Assembly (NCBI RefSeq): GCF_014522265.1
Contig: NZ_CP017024.1
Span: 593,501 to 657,500, forward strand
DNA length: 64,000 nucleotides
Reading direction: 5' to 3'
Source of the DNA: Pseudomonas oryzihabitans
GTDB taxonomy: Bacteria > Pseudomonadota > Gammaproteobacteria > Pseudomonadales > Pseudomonadaceae
Shown here: positions 29,501 through 38,794 of the stretch, in pieces
Numbering within the stretch: the stretch's first letter is position 1
Layout of the letters: each line of letters starts with the position of its first letter
Made by a program: the position numbers and the translations under genes
The notes under the pieces: generated by a model
Databases searched by the model: none
Seen by the model: only the letters and a program-made list of their open reading frames with translations
What the model was told of the DNA's origin: nothing

Positions 29501-30386
29501 GATAGATCTGAATAATGATCGCATCACTGACTATTTCTATGTAGGAGATACGGCCGGGAATCTGTGGCGTTTCGACGTTTCCAGCACGGATAGCACGGCC
29601 TGGCAAACGCCTAGTGCCCCTATGTTCATTGCGACTGCCGGCAACGCTAGTAACGCTGCCAGACAACCCATCACCGCTCCTCTCAGCGCGGCCCTGAATA
29701 CCGATGGCAAAGCCATCATCCTGTTCGGGACCGGTAGCTACTTTCAGATAGGCGACAACAACCTGACTGGTACGCCGCGCATGGAAACCTTCTACGGGAT
29801 CGTTGATCGCGGCCAAACGGTTACCAGAAGTCAGCTGCTTGAGCAGAAGATCCTCAACGAGCGAACGGTTGGCACAAGAAAAGGACGTCGTGTCAGCACC
29901 TTCGACCTTACCTCAAACCAAGCCGGCTGGTTCTTGGACCTGGTGTGGAAGAGCGCAAATGGCGGGCCGGGTACTTTGACCGGAGAAAGAGTGGTTTCGT
30001 CGAGTAGACTGCACGGTGGTGCATTGGTATTCACGACACTGACGCCTTCAAGCGACCCGTGCACCGGCGGCGGCACCAGCTGGACCATGGCAATCAATCC
30101 GTTAAATGGCGGTTCGCTGAAATACACCTATTTCGACCTGAACCAAGACAATCAACTGAACGATAGCGACAACGACACCTTGCTCGGAGGAAACATACCT
30201 GACTCCGGCATGATAGATATCAATGGCGGTATTCTCAAAACACCTACCATATTGAATAGGGATACCTTGGCGGATGGTACTCCTTCATCTACAGACGTGC
30301 TTTATGACAGCCAAGGCAACCGTCTTGTTATTCCTAAAGGAACGAGGACATCAGGGCGAGTCTCTTGGCGAGAAATCAGGAACTGA
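26514..30386 (+). CDS. pilY1: PilY1-type pilus tip adhesin, copy B
   Basis: This is a secreted type IV pilus tip adhesin of 1290 residues, longer than the roughly 1160-residue P. aeruginosa protein. A signal peptide ends near LAPLAQA (about 26-30). The N-terminal part has the [21 protein letters not shown] module of PilC/PilY1 proteins. Unlike copy A, I see no DxSxS MIDAS motif in it. The C-terminal beta-propeller holds the calcium loop DLNNDRITD near residue 1000, followed by NLWRFDV. At the position of the copy A RGD it reads QGNRS. GC is low (26 of 60 at 27661-27720), suggesting exchange by transfer. pilE begins 2 bases after its stop, so pilY2 is absent. Confidence 0.92.
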   Translation: MRRSTAPFSRLSTSGLLACLAIAPLAQATVSQSPLVTGGDIPGSLALVPSVEWPTVLSVANLGSYSSANTYSGYFDSNKCYVYSYANATGQGGTNLDNSWFQPQSAATGRKCTGAKQWSGNFLNWAATPTIDPFRSALTGGARVRDTATLTVLQKARHDGQNSAGNRLNTDQGVIPPSEIAGATPFAATWDNLYVRLEGQGFDMLFSNWNDRIGGGGSANYGYGNNWSEVWVDLDPSNTRQWDGNNLRRDYYPGGIALYTNSVYRVRVQVRVCNPAVGIETNCKRYSDTNYKPEGLLQQYSDRLRYSVFSYLNDSDQLRDGGVLRANQAFIGPVNPDQSSNSRTEWDATTGVQSINPSPTEASDTPGTTGITNSGVINYLNKFGSMPYDAQKNYRNLKSLDPVSELYYTAIRYFKNQGNVASYSNLTGNATNRYAQADGFPVVTSWQDPITYSCQKNVILGIGDTNTWQDKNLPGGDTSSGGEPAKPPEVTADTTVNVQTATQKVASLENITINTPFTGRGNSAYIAGLAYDAHTQDQRSDLAGNQTISTYWMDVRENQTLAGKSQNQYWLAAKYGGFVVPSNFQPYATTTTQASITENLWTTNGETLPTGDKRPDNFFVASDAQAMTTSLKNAFAKIASETSNTSTSLGANSGSLETGTAFYQANFSARYWSGDLIAKTFNTDGTLSATSLWSAAAKLDAQSWSTRKIFTMGPFTGTNLVSTDRQNFDWDGIKAEGQTALRRNTDGSQASEDEGKRRLAYLQGNRSEETAASNPLRKRASRLGDIVNSDPLYVGQPDYGYNLLPSALGGDQYIAFRQGTAYKNRTPLIVVGANDGMLHGFDASLTSSGGTELFAYVPQAVMGNLYRLTQSNYSHRYFVDGSPATSDVYFGNSWHTLIVGTTGAGGNGVFALDVTNPGAMTNQAALWEFSSPDMRYPIQKPAIVALPNGKFGVIVTSGFSDNAVTSGKVWILDASNGDVLKTFTLTTTGGLGEPLAIDLNNDRITDYFYVGDTAGNLWRFDVSSTDSTAWQTPSAPMFIATAGNASNAARQPITAPLSAALNTDGKAIILFGTGSYFQIGDNNLTGTPRMETFYGIVDRGQTVTRSQLLEQKILNERTVGTRKGRRVSTFDLTSNQAGWFLDLVWKSANGGPGTLTGERVVSSSRLHGGALVFTTLTPSSDPCTGGGTSWTMAINPLNGGSLKYTYFDLNQDNQLNDSDNDTLLGGNIPDSGMIDINGGILKTPTILNRDTLADGTPSSTDVLYDSQGNRLVIPKGTRTSGRVSWREIRN

Positions 30387-30388
30387 TT

Positions 30389-30847
30389 ATGCCTGCATCC
30401 AATAAGTGGCCACATCTACCCAGACAGACTGGCTTCACGCTCATTGAACTTATGATCGTGGTGGCCATCGTCGGCATCCTGGCCGCCATCGCCTATCCGT
30501 CGTATCAGGAGCACATACGCAGGGCTAACAGAGCTGATGCCCAGGCCTCACTCATGGAGTTGGCACAGTTTATGGAACGAAACTACACCCGCCTGGGACG
30601 CTACACCACAGATGCGGCCGGTACGGCACCCACCCTGCCGTTCACTACCGCTCCCAAGGATGGAGGGCGGCCCGTTTATGATTTGAGCCTGAGTGCGGTG
30701 ACGGCTACTGGCTACACCCTTCAGGCGGCCCCTCGTGCAAGCGGCCCCATGGCCGGCGATCGCTGCGGCAACTTGACGCTCGACAATGCCGGCTTGAAGG
30801 GCCAAAGCGGCACCGGCGCCACTACCGCCGACTGCTGGCGCCGCTAG
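30389..30847 (+). CDS. pilE: PilE, type IV pilus minor pilin
   Basis: This is a PilE/PilA-fold minor pilin that bridges the tip complex to the major pilus fibre. It has 152 residues. The ATG at 30389 gives the leader [15 protein letters not shown] before [20 protein letters not shown] with Glu at +5. [33 protein letters not shown] is the typical PilE segment. Two C-terminal cysteines (DRCGNL and ADCWRR) likely form the D-loop disulfide. It is the last gene of the operon and is convergent with ispH after 15 bases; no terminator is visible between them. Confidence 0.93.
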   Translation: MPASNKWPHLPRQTGFTLIELMIVVAIVGILAAIAYPSYQEHIRRANRADAQASLMELAQFMERNYTRLGRYTTDAAGTAPTLPFTTAPKDGGRPVYDLSLSAVTATGYTLQAAPRASGPMAGDRCGNLTLDNAGLKGQSGTGATTADCWRR

Positions 30848-30862
30848 GGCGCCAGGGACGTC

Positions 30863-31807
30863 CTATACCGCCTTTACCCTGAGCTCTCGCGGCAGGGTGA
30901 AGGTGATGTGTTCCGGCTCGCCTTCCAGCTCGATCTCGCCGGTGGCGCCCCAGCTCTGCAGCTGGTCGATGACGCCGCGTACCAGGACCTCGGGGGCTGA
31001 GGCGCCGGCGGTGACGCCGATGCGCTGCACGCCTTCGAACCAGCTCTGCTGCAGGTCTTCGGCGCCGTCGATGAGGTAGGCCGGAGTGCCCAGACGTTCG
31101 GCTAGTTCGCGCAGACGGTTGGAGTTGGAGCTGCTGGGGCTGCCCACTACCAGCACTACGTCGCTTTCCAGCGCCAGGGTCTTTACCGCGTCCTGGCGGT
31201 TGGTGGTGGCGTAGCAGATGTCGTTCTTGCGCGGGCCGTTGATGTGGGGAAACTTGGCGCGCAGGGCGTCGATCACAATGCGGGTGTCGTCCATCGACAG
31301 GGTGGTCTGGGAGACATAGAACAGGGCTTCGGGATTGCGCACCTCGAGCCTTGCCACGTCCTCCTCGTCCTCCACCAGGTAGATGGCACCGCCGGCACGG
31401 TCGTCGTACTGGCCCATGGTGCCCTCCACTTCCGGATGCCCGGCGTGGCCAATGAGGATGCACTCCTGGCCGTCGCGGCTGTAGCGCGCGACTTCCATGT
31501 GCACCTTGGTCACCAGCGGGCAGGTGGCGTCGAACACCTTGAGGCCACGCTCGGCGGCCTCGCGGCGCACGGCCTGGGAGACGCCATGGGCGCTGAAGAT
31601 GAGAATGACATCGTCCGGTACGTCGGCCACGTCTTCGACGAAGACGGCGCCCCGGGCGCGCAGGTTGTCGACCACGAACTTATTGTGCACCACTTCGTGA
31701 CGCACATAGATGGGCGGACCGAAAACGTCCAGCGCCCGATCGACGATGTCGATGGCGCGGTCCACGCCGGCGCAGAAGCCGCGGGGATTGGCGAGCTTGA
31801 TCTGCAT
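30863..31807 (-). CDS. ispH: IspH (LytB), HMBPP reductase
   Basis: This is the [4Fe-4S] enzyme of the last MEP-pathway step, reducing HMBPP to isopentenyl and dimethylallyl diphosphate. It has 314 residues. The three cluster cysteines sit in [12 protein letters not shown] (Cys12-13 region), [12 protein letters not shown] and [19 protein letters not shown] and the HVVH-type motif [11 protein letters not shown] are conserved. The ATG at 31807 ([12 protein letters not shown]) is the family start; an earlier start seven codons upstream is not. It is the distal gene of ribF-ileS-lspA-fkpB-ispH. Confidence 0.97.
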   Translation of the reverse strand: MQIKLANPRGFCAGVDRAIDIVDRALDVFGPPIYVRHEVVHNKFVVDNLRARGAVFVEDVADVPDDVILIFSAHGVSQAVRREAAERGLKVFDATCPLVTKVHMEVARYSRDGQECILIGHAGHPEVEGTMGQYDDRAGGAIYLVEDEEDVARLEVRNPEALFYVSQTTLSMDDTRIVIDALRAKFPHINGPRKNDICYATTNRQDAVKTLALESDVVLVVGSPSSSNSNRLRELAERLGTPAYLIDGAEDLQQSWFEGVQRIGVTAGASAPEVLVRGVIDQLQSWGATGEIELEGEPEHITFTLPRELRVKAV

Positions 31808-31841
31808 AGGCTCCTCTGCCCGCTTCACGGGCGGCGGTAGA

Positions 31842-32288
31842 TCAGTGGGAGACGGCAGGCTCGATGGCCAGGATGTCCACGTCGAAGGTCAGCACACGGC
31901 CGGCCAGCGGGTGGTTGAAGTCGATGATCACCTGCTCGTCGTCGTAGCTCTTGACCACGCCAGGCATCTCGCCACCGGCGGCGTCGCCGAAGATGATCAG
32001 CAGACCGGGCGACAGCTCCATGTCACTGAAGTCGTCCCGGGCCATGGTCTGCAGGTTGCCGTCGTTGGGCTGGCCGAAGCCGCGCTCCGGTGGAATGGTC
32101 AGGCTGGTCTTGGTACCGGCTTCCAGGCCGAACAACGCCTGCTCGAAACCGGGCAGCAGATTGCCGTCGCCAACGGTGAAGGTGGCCGGCGCCTTGTCGA
32201 AGGTGCTGTCCACCACGTCGCCGTTCTGCAGCTTGATGGCGAAATGCAGGGTGACCCGGGTATCCGGGCCGATGGTGATTTCAGCCAT
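31842..32288 (-). CDS. fkpB: FkpB (SlpA-like), FKBP-type peptidyl-prolyl isomerase
   Basis: This is a small cytoplasmic FKBP prolyl isomerase/chaperone of the SlyD-like FkpB family. It has 148 residues. [38 protein letters not shown] and [13 protein letters not shown] are the FKBP-half motifs, and the insert-in-flap region lies between. Its first 8 bases overlap the end of lspA. The lspA-fkpB-ispH order is standard in gammaproteobacteria. Confidence 0.94.
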   Translation of the reverse strand: MAEITIGPDTRVTLHFAIKLQNGDVVDSTFDKAPATFTVGDGNLLPGFEQALFGLEAGTKTSLTIPPERGFGQPNDGNLQTMARDDFSDMELSPGLLIIFGDAAGGEMPGVVKSYDDEQVIIDFNHPLAGRVLTFDVDILAIEPAVSH

Positions 32289-32784
32289 GGGCTTCCTCGG
32301 GCTTCTTCTTGCGGAACATGTCCAGGGCCAGCATCACGGCACCGACGGTGATGGCGCTGTCGGCCAGGTTGAAAGCCGGGTAGTACCACTCCTGGCGCCA
32401 GTGCACCAGGATGAAGTCGATGACGTGGCCCAGCACCAGGCGGTCATAGAGATTGCCCAGGGCGCCACCAAGGATCAGGGCCAGGGCGATGGCGGTCCAG
32501 GTGTCGTTGCGCAGGCGCTTGAGCCAGACCACCAGGACCACGCTCACCACCGCCGCGATGCCGGCGAAGAACCAGCGCTGCCAGCCGGAGTGATCGGCCA
32601 GGAAGCTGAAGGCAGCGCCCGGGTTGTAGGCCAGGGTCCAGCTGAGGATGTCCGGAATCACCGGCACCTGCTGGTAAAGCGACAGGTTGGCCTGGAAGTA
32701 AAGCTTGGTCAGCTGATCCAGCAGGATCACCAGCACACTCAGGGCCAACCAGGGCAAGGCACCGAAACGCTGGGCGTCACGCAT
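32281..32784 (-). CDS. lspA: LspA, lipoprotein signal peptidase (signal peptidase II)
   Basis: This inner-membrane aspartyl protease cleaves the signal peptide of lipidated prolipoproteins, such as the BamD precursor encoded in this window. It has 167 residues and four transmembrane segments. Conserved boxes are visible: [50 protein letters not shown] (first catalytic Asp) and [15 protein letters not shown] (second Asp). The ATG at 32784 has GAGG about 9 bases upstream; a GTG two codons earlier (32790) is possible. The start overlaps the end of ileS by 8 bases. Confidence 0.96.
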   Translation of the reverse strand: MRDAQRFGALPWLALSVLVILLDQLTKLYFQANLSLYQQVPVIPDILSWTLAYNPGAAFSFLADHSGWQRWFFAGIAAVVSVVLVVWLKRLRNDTWTAIALALILGGALGNLYDRLVLGHVIDFILVHWRQEWYYPAFNLADSAITVGAVMLALDMFRKKKPEEAHG

Positions 32785-35611
32785 GCTCACGTACCTCGCC
32801 TGCGCCGTAGACGTTGGTCACGCAACGCTCGCAGATCTCCGGGTGTGCGGCATCCTGGCCGACGCTGTGGCTGTGATGCCAGCAACGGGCGCACTTGGGG
32901 GCCTCGGACTTGCGCACCACCAGCTTGAGTCCACTCAGTTCGCTGGTCACGGCGCCTTCCGGGGCCTTTTCCAGCGGCTGGACAGCGGCCTGGGACGAGA
33001 TCAGCACGAATCTGAGTTCGTTGCCCAGGGCCTCCAGTACGGTCTGCAGGGCGCTGTCGGCGTAGAGGGTGATCTCCGCCTGCAGGCTGCCACCCAGGGT
33101 CTTGGCGGCGCGCTGGTTCTCCAGCTCCTTGTTGACCGCGGCCTTGACCGCCATCACCTGATCCCAGTAGGCGCGATCCAGGGTCGCGCCCTCGGGCAGG
33201 GCGAAGAGGCCGTCGTACCAGGTGGTCAGCATCACCGACTCTTCACGCTCGCCCGGCAGGTACTGCCAGATCTCGTCGGCGGTAAAGGACAGGATGGGCG
33301 CGATCCAGCGCACCAAGGCTTCGGCGATGAGATACAGCGCGGTCTGGCAGGAACGCCGCGGCAGGCTGTCGGCGCCGGTGGTGTACTGGCGGTCCTTGAT
33401 GATGTCGAGGTAGAAGCCGCCCAGCTCCTGCACGCAGAAGTTGTGCACCTTCTGGTAGACGTTGAGGAAGCGGTACTCGGCGTAGGCCTGCTCGATTTCC
33501 TGCTGCAGCAGCAGGGCGCGATCCACGGCCCAGCGATCCAGGTCGATCATGTCCTCGGGGGCGACACTATTGACCGCCGGATCGAAGCCGGACAGGTTGG
33601 AGAGCAGGAAGCGCGCGGTGTTGCGGATGCGACGATAGGAGTCGGCGCTGCGCTGCAGGATTTGGTCGGAGACGGCCATCTCGCCGGTGTAGTCGGTCGA
33701 GGCGACCCAGAGACGCAGGATGTCGGCACCCAGGCTGTCGATGACCTTTTGCGGAGCGACCACGTTGCCCAGCGACTTGGACTGCTTGCGGCCCTGTTCG
33801 TCCACGGTGAAACCGTGGGTCAGCAGTTCCTTGTAGGGGGCATGGCCGTCGATGGCGCAACCGGTCAGCAGCGAGGAGTGGAACCAGCCGCGATGCTGGT
33901 CGGAACCCTCAAGGTAGAGATCGGCTACCGGACCCTGGTCATGGGCCAGCTCGGCATGGGAGCCACGCAGCACGTGCCAGTGGGTGGTGCCGGAATCGAA
34001 CCAGACGTCGAGGGTGTCGCGACTCTTGTCGTACTGACCGGCTTCTTCGCCGAGCAGTTCGGCGGGATCGAGCTTGAACCAGGCTTCGATGCCCTCGCGC
34101 TCGACGCGCTGGGCGACCTCTTCCATCAATTCGACGGTGCGCGGATGCAGCTCGCCGCTTTCCTTGTGAGTGAAGAAGGGAATCGGCACACCCCAGTTGC
34201 GCTGGCGCGAGATGCACCAGTCGGGACGGCCGGCGATCATGCCGTGCAGCCGCGCCTGGCCCCAGGCCGGGACGAACTGGGTCTGCTCGATGGCCGCCAG
34301 GGAGCGCTCGCGCAGGGTGGCGCCTTCGTTGGGCTGCTTGTCCATGCCGACGAACCACTGGGCAGTGGCGCGATAGATCAGCGGGGTCTTGTGGCGCCAG
34401 CAGTGCATGTAGCTGTGATTGATCGCTTCGTGCTTGAGCAGCGCGCCCGCCTCTTGCAGCGTGGCGACGATGGCCGGATTGGCCTTCCAGATGAACTGGC
34501 CACCAAACAGCGGCAGCGACTCGGCGTAGACGCCATTGCTCTGCACCGGATTGAGGATGTCGTCGTTGCTCAGGCCGTATTGCTTGCAGATGCGGAAGTC
34601 GTCCTCGCCATAGGCGGGCGAACAGTGCACCACACCGGTCCCGGCGCCCAGCTCGACGTACTCGGCCAGGTAGATGGGCGACAGCCGCTCGTACAGCGGG
34701 TGGCGGAAGTTGATCAGCTCCAGGGCGGTACCCGGGGCGGTGGCGATCACCTCGCCCTGCAGGCCGTAGCGCGCCAGGCAGCTTTCCACCAGCTCCTCGG
34801 CCAGCAGCAGCAGGCGGTCGCCGACATCCACCAGCGCATAGGTGAATTCGGGATGCACGTTGAGCGCCTGGTTGGCCGGGATGGTCCAGGGGGTGGTGGT
34901 CCAGATGACGATGGCGGTCGGCTTGGCCAGCGCGCCGAGGCCGAAGGCGGCTGCCAGCTTGTCGGCATCGGCGATCGGGAAGGCCACGTCGATGGCGTCG
35001 GAGCGCTTGTCCTGGTACTCCACCTCGGCCTCGGCCAGGGCCGAGCCGCAGTCGAAGCAGAAATTGACCGGCTTCAGGCCCTTGAAGACGAAGCCCTTCT
35101 GGACCAGTTCGCCCAGCGCGCGGATCTCGCCGGCCTCGTTGGCGAAGTTCATGGTCAGGTAGGGATTGCTCCAGTCACCCAGCACGCCCAGGCGGACGAA
35201 GCCGGCCTTCTGCTCTTCGATCTGCTCGCTGGCATAGGCGCGGCAGCGCTCGCGGGTCAGGTCCGCCGGCTGATTCTTGCCGAAGGTGGTTTCCACCTTG
35301 TGCTCGATGGGCAGGCCATGGCAGTCCCAGCCCGGCACATAGGGGGCATCGAAGCCGGCCAGGGTCTTGGAGCGGGTGATGATGTCCTTGAGGATCTTGT
35401 TCAGCGCATGACCGATGTGGATGCTGCCGTTGGCATAGGGCGGACCGTCATGCAGGATGAAGGTCGGACGGCCCTTGCCGATGGCGCGCAGCTTCCCGTA
35501 CAGGTCGATGTCCTGCCAGCGCTTGAGCGCTTCCGGCTCGCGCTGCGGCAGGCCGGCTTTCATCGGGAATGCCGTTTCCGGCAGGTTGAGCGTCGCTTTG
35601 TAATCGGTCAT
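32777..35611 (-). CDS. ileS: IleS, isoleucyl-tRNA synthetase
   Basis: This is a class I synthetase that charges tRNA-Ile and edits misactivated valine. It has 944 residues (Pseudomonas about 943). The HIGH motif is at 65-68 ([11 protein letters not shown]). The second signature is K609-QSKS ([10 protein letters not shown]), with Gln where most enzymes have Met. The CP1 editing domain lies around 200-400. A C-terminal zinc finger CARCW...CERC closes the protein. The ATG lies one base after the ribF stop, and the 3' end overlaps lspA, so the operon is tightly coupled. It appears to be the mupirocin-sensitive bacterial type, judged by the C-terminal zinc finger. Confidence 0.97.
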   Translation of the reverse strand: MTDYKATLNLPETAFPMKAGLPQREPEALKRWQDIDLYGKLRAIGKGRPTFILHDGPPYANGSIHIGHALNKILKDIITRSKTLAGFDAPYVPGWDCHGLPIEHKVETTFGKNQPADLTRERCRAYASEQIEEQKAGFVRLGVLGDWSNPYLTMNFANEAGEIRALGELVQKGFVFKGLKPVNFCFDCGSALAEAEVEYQDKRSDAIDVAFPIADADKLAAAFGLGALAKPTAIVIWTTTPWTIPANQALNVHPEFTYALVDVGDRLLLLAEELVESCLARYGLQGEVIATAPGTALELINFRHPLYERLSPIYLAEYVELGAGTGVVHCSPAYGEDDFRICKQYGLSNDDILNPVQSNGVYAESLPLFGGQFIWKANPAIVATLQEAGALLKHEAINHSYMHCWRHKTPLIYRATAQWFVGMDKQPNEGATLRERSLAAIEQTQFVPAWGQARLHGMIAGRPDWCISRQRNWGVPIPFFTHKESGELHPRTVELMEEVAQRVEREGIEAWFKLDPAELLGEEAGQYDKSRDTLDVWFDSGTTHWHVLRGSHAELAHDQGPVADLYLEGSDQHRGWFHSSLLTGCAIDGHAPYKELLTHGFTVDEQGRKQSKSLGNVVAPQKVIDSLGADILRLWVASTDYTGEMAVSDQILQRSADSYRRIRNTARFLLSNLSGFDPAVNSVAPEDMIDLDRWAVDRALLLQQEIEQAYAEYRFLNVYQKVHNFCVQELGGFYLDIIKDRQYTTGADSLPRRSCQTALYLIAEALVRWIAPILSFTADEIWQYLPGEREESVMLTTWYDGLFALPEGATLDRAYWDQVMAVKAAVNKELENQRAAKTLGGSLQAEITLYADSALQTVLEALGNELRFVLISSQAAVQPLEKAPEGAVTSELSGLKLVVRKSEAPKCARCWHHSHSVGQDAAHPEICERCVTNVYGAGEVREHA

Positions 35612-35612
35612 G

Positions 35613-36560
35613 TCAGTCCAGGCTCGTTGACGGTTGCCCCTGCCAGTAGGCGCGGGCCGTGGCGACGTCCGCTTCGATCGCCGCCTTGAGGGCCTCCAGA
35701 GAGGCGAATTTCTGTTCGTCGCGGACCTTCTGCACGAAGGTCACGCTGAGGTGGCGACCATAGAGGTCGCCGGAAAAGTCCAGCAGATGGATTTCCAGAT
35801 GCGGACGGCCATCGCCCTGCACCGTCGGTCGCTGGCCAATGTTGGCCACACCGGGTACCACCTGCCCATCGATCAGGCTGCTGACCAGATAGACGCCGCG
35901 CAGCGGCGGTCGGCGCCGCTTGAGCTGAACGTTGGCCGTGGGCCAACCCAGCTGACGCGCCAGCTTCTGGCCGTGCAATACCCGCCCCGAAAGGCTGTAG
36001 GGGCGTCCCAGCATGCGCGCGGCCAGGGCCAGATCGCCGTCGGCCAGAGCCTGGCGGATCAGGGTGCTACTCACCCGCAGGCCGTCCAGCTCGACGGTGG
36101 TGGCGGCTTCCAGGGTGAAGCCATGGTCGCGGGCGGCCAGATTCAGGTAGGTGAAGTCGCCGGCGCGGTCGCAGCCGAAGCGGAAGTCGTCGCCGATCTC
36201 CAGGTGCTTCACCCCCAGGCCGTCCACCAGCACCTGCTGAACGAAGGCCTCGGCGGACAACTCGCGCAGCCGCCGATTGAAATTCAGGCAGAGCACGTTG
36301 TCGACGCCCAGGCGCGCGAAGCATTCCAGCTTCTCGCGCAGGCGGGTCAGGCGCACCGGCGCGATGTCGGGCAGGAAGAATTCGCGGGGCTGCGGTTCGA
36401 AGATCACCACGCAACTGGGCACCCCGAGCTCCGCCGCTCGCTCACGCAGCCGCGCGAGGATGGCCTGGTGCCCCAGGTGAACCCCGTCGAAGTTGCCAAT
36501 GGTGGCAACGCAGCCCTTGGGAAAGGCGTCGAGATGATGGAGACCGCGAAACAGCTGCAT
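35613..36560 (-). CDS. ribF: RibF, bifunctional riboflavin kinase / FAD synthetase
   Basis: This enzyme converts riboflavin to FMN and FMN to FAD. It has 315 residues. The N-terminal FAD synthetase (nucleotidyltransferase) domain has the HxGH-like [15 protein letters not shown] near residue 25. The C-terminal flavokinase domain has [31 protein letters not shown]. The ATG at 36560 ([14 protein letters not shown]) is the family start. A near-perfect -10 (TATAAT) lies about 30 bases upstream. It is the first gene of ribF-ileS-lspA-fkpB-ispH. Confidence 0.96.
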   Translation of the reverse strand: MQLFRGLHHLDAFPKGCVATIGNFDGVHLGHQAILARLRERAAELGVPSCVVIFEPQPREFFLPDIAPVRLTRLREKLECFARLGVDNVLCLNFNRRLRELSAEAFVQQVLVDGLGVKHLEIGDDFRFGCDRAGDFTYLNLAARDHGFTLEAATTVELDGLRVSSTLIRQALADGDLALAARMLGRPYSLSGRVLHGQKLARQLGWPTANVQLKRRRPPLRGVYLVSSLIDGQVVPGVANIGQRPTVQGDGRPHLEIHLLDFSGDLYGRHLSVTFVQKVRDEQKFASLEALKAAIEADVATARAYWQGQPSTSLD

Positions 36561-36587
36561 GGATAGGGATTGCTCAGAAATTAATCG

Positions 36588-36593
36588 ATTATA
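36588..36593 (-). promoter_or_regulatory. -10 element (TATAAT) upstream of ribF
   Basis: A perfect TATAAT on the minus strand in the murJ-ribF gap would start transcription about 20 bases before ribF. No good -35 is visible at 16-18 bases, so it may depend on an activator or be fortuitous. Confidence 0.4.
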
Positions 36594-36639
36594 TCCGGAT
36601 GCCCGCCGCGAGGACAGGCGCACACCCGGCCTTGTGCAA

Positions 36640-38177
36640 TCACAGCACCGCGCGCCGATTGAAGTCGCGCACGCGGAAGCCGAGCAGGAAGAGACTGGCG
36701 AAATAGGCCAGCACCCCCGCCGCGACCAGGCCGCCCAGACGCAGCAGGCGCTGCCACATCAGTCCTTCGCTCCAGCTGGGCAACAGCTGCATCAGACCGA
36801 ACAGGACGGCGGTCATCACCGCCACCGCGATCAGCAGCCGGAGCAGGAAGCCCGTCCAGCCCGGTTGGGGGATGAACAGGTTATGGCGGCGCAACTGCCA
36901 GAATAAAAGGCCGGCGTTGAGACAGGCCGCCAGACCTATGGCCAGGGCCAGGCCGACGTGCTGCAGCGGCCCGATCAGGATCAGGTTGAGCACCTGGGTC
37001 ACCGCCAGGGTGAAGATGGCGATCTTTACCGGCGTCTTGATGTTCTGCTGGGCATAGAAGCCCGGCGCCAGCACCTTGACCAGGATGATGCCGAGCAGTC
37101 CCACGGCATAGGCGACCAGCGCCCGCTGGGTCATCAGGGCGTCATGGGCATCGAAGCGACCGTACTGGAACAGCGAGACGGTCAGCGGCTCGGACAGCAG
37201 CGCCAGGGCCGCGGAACAGGGCAGCACCAGCAGGAAGCAGAGTCGCAGCCCCCAGTCGAGCAGTCGCGAATACTCCTGGCGATCAGCCTTGGCGTAGGTG
37301 CGCGACAGCGCCGGCAGCAGGATGGTCCCGAGCGCCACGCCGAGCACTCCCGAAGGCAACTCCATCAGGCGATCGGCGTAGTACATCCAGGACACCGAGC
37401 CGGCCGCCAGGAAGGAGGCGAAGATGGTGTTGATGATCAGCGAGATCTGACTGACCGAGACCCGAGGATCGCCGGCCCCATCTGCTTCATGACCCGCCAG
37501 ACACCGGTGTCGCGCAGATTCAGCCGCGGCAGCACCAGCATGCCGATGCGCTTGAGGTGTGGCAGCTGATAGAGGAACTGGGCCAGGCCACCCACCAGGG
37601 TCGCCCAGGCCAGCGCCATGATCGGCGGATCGAAATAGGGCGTCAGGAACAGCGCGAAGATGATCATGCTGATGTTGAGCAGGGTCGGCACGAAGGCCGG
37701 TACGTTGAATCTGTTCCAGGTATTGAGCACGGCGCCGGCCAGGGAGGCCAGGGAGATCAGCAGGATGTAGGGAAAGGTCACCCGCAGCAGGCTGGACGTG
37801 AGGGCGAATTTCTCCGGGGTATCGGCAAAGCCCGGCGCGGTGATCCAGATCACCAGGGGCGCGGCCAGCATGCCCAGCACCGTGACCACCGCCAGCACCA
37901 GGGTCAGCAGGCCGCTGACATAGGCCAGGAAGGTCCGGGTGGCCTCCTCGCCCTGCTGGGCCTTGTATTCGGCCAGGATGGGTACGAAGGCCTGGGAAAA
38001 GGCGCCCTCGGCGAAGATGCGGCGCAGGAGATTGGGCAGCTTGAAGGCGACGAAGAAGGCATCGGTGGCCATGCCGGCGCCAAAGGTGCGGGCGACGATG
38101 GTGTCGCGCACGAAACCCAGCACGCGGGACAGCATGGTCATGGAGCTGACGGCGGCCAGGGACTTGAGCAGATTCAT
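36640..38177 (-). pseudogene. murJ: MurJ (MviN) lipid II flippase, interrupted by a one-base frameshift
   Basis: This is the multi-helix MOP-superfamily transporter that flips lipid II across the inner membrane. The N-terminal half reads [20 protein letters not shown]... to [10 protein letters not shown] in one frame. The C-terminal half continues in another frame from [17 protein letters not shown] to the stop at 36640. The break is at a plus-strand CCC run (37461-37463); adding one C restores a continuous 512-residue protein, the normal MviN length. The product is usually essential and both halves are intact and conserved. I therefore infer a sequencing or assembly deletion rather than real gene loss. 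It is divergent from rpsT. Confidence 0.88.
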
Positions 38178-38312
38178 GACTGGGAGAGGACTCGGTGAAC
38201 GCAGCGGGACGTGACGAAGGAAGCGCGCGAGCGCAGTCGTGCGATGGGCACAAGCGATCGAGTGTAACGAGGCCCTTCATCGGCGACCAGCCGGATATCC
38301 ATCCAGACGGCC

Positions 38313-38341
38313 TTGACAGCCGCCGCCAGGGACGTCAAGAT
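38313..38341 (+). promoter_or_regulatory. Candidate promoter of rpsT
   Basis: A perfect -35 TTGACA (38313-38318) is followed after 17 bases by CAAGAT (38336-38341), a weak -10. It would give an rpsT leader of about 75 bases that contains the overlapping hairpins at 38359-38388. Confidence 0.45.
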
Positions 38342-38358
38342 TCGCGACCTTAATTTAG

Positions 38359-38388
38359 CTCTGTACTTGCTACAGAGTTCGCTCTGTA
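38359..38388 (+). promoter_or_regulatory. Overlapping alternative hairpins in the rpsT leader
   Basis: Three 7-base elements lie in a row: CTCTGTA (38359-38365), TACAGAG (38371-38377) and CTCTGTA (38382-38388). The middle one is the exact complement of both flanks, so it can pair left (loop CTTGC) or right (loop TTCG) but not both. This is the geometry of a regulatory RNA switch. Autogenous control of S20 translation is known in E. coli; a link here is inference. Confidence 0.5.
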
Positions 38389-38420
38389 CCCAATACAGTC
38401 TTTTTCGAAGGAGCTCCACG

Positions 38421-38699
38421 GTGGCTAACTCCCCCTCCGCCAAAAAACGCGCCAAACAGGCTGAGAAGCGTCGCAGCCACAATGCGAGCCTGCGCTCCAT
38501 GGTGCGTACCTACATCAAGAACGTCGTCAAGGCGATCGAAGCCAAGGACCTGGAAAAAGCCAAGTCCGCTTACGTTGCTGCCGTTCCGGTCATCGACCGC
38601 ATGGCCGACAAGGGCATCATCGACAAGAACAAGGCCGCTCGTCACAAGAGCCGCCTGAACGCTCACATCAAGGCCCTGGCTACCCCCGCCGCTGCCTGA
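38421..38699 (+). CDS. rpsT: Ribosomal protein S20
   Basis: This is a primary-binding protein of the 30S subunit that contacts 16S rRNA helices 9 and 44. It has 92 residues and is very basic: [33 protein letters not shown]. It starts with GTG at 38421, preceded by AAGGAG at 8-9 bases. The frame upstream is open but the conserved N-terminus fixes the start. A non-AUG start is also used in E. coli rpsT, where it is part of autoregulation. A strong terminator follows 13 bases after the stop. Confidence 0.97.
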   Translation: MANSPSAKKRAKQAEKRRSHNASLRSMVRTYIKNVVKAIEAKDLEKAKSAYVAAVPVIDRMADKGIIDKNKAARHKSRLNAHIKALATPAAA

Positions 38700-38712
38700 T
38701 AAGCGTTCGAAC

Positions 38713-38738
38713 AAAAAACCGGCCTAGGCCGGTTTTTT
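38713..38738. terminator. Bidirectional terminator between rpsT and proB
   Basis: Perfect 12-base arms AAAAAACCGGCC / GGCCGGTTTTTT with a TA centre. It lies between the convergent genes rpsT and proB and has T-runs in both directions. Confidence 0.95.
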
Positions 38739-38794
38739 ATTGCCTGCGATTCAAGAGCCTAACGCCTCCGGAGAAGCGCCAGGCTCGACGATCG

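Noticed and set aside
37437-37480. Programmed frameshift in murJ
   Set aside because: There is no slippery heptamer, downstream structure or stop at the junction that would make sense of it; a one-base deficit in a C-run explains it better.
38421-38423. GTG start of rpsT as an annotation error
   Set aside because: The conserved N-terminus and AAGGAG spacing fix the start, and non-AUG starts are known for rpsT.
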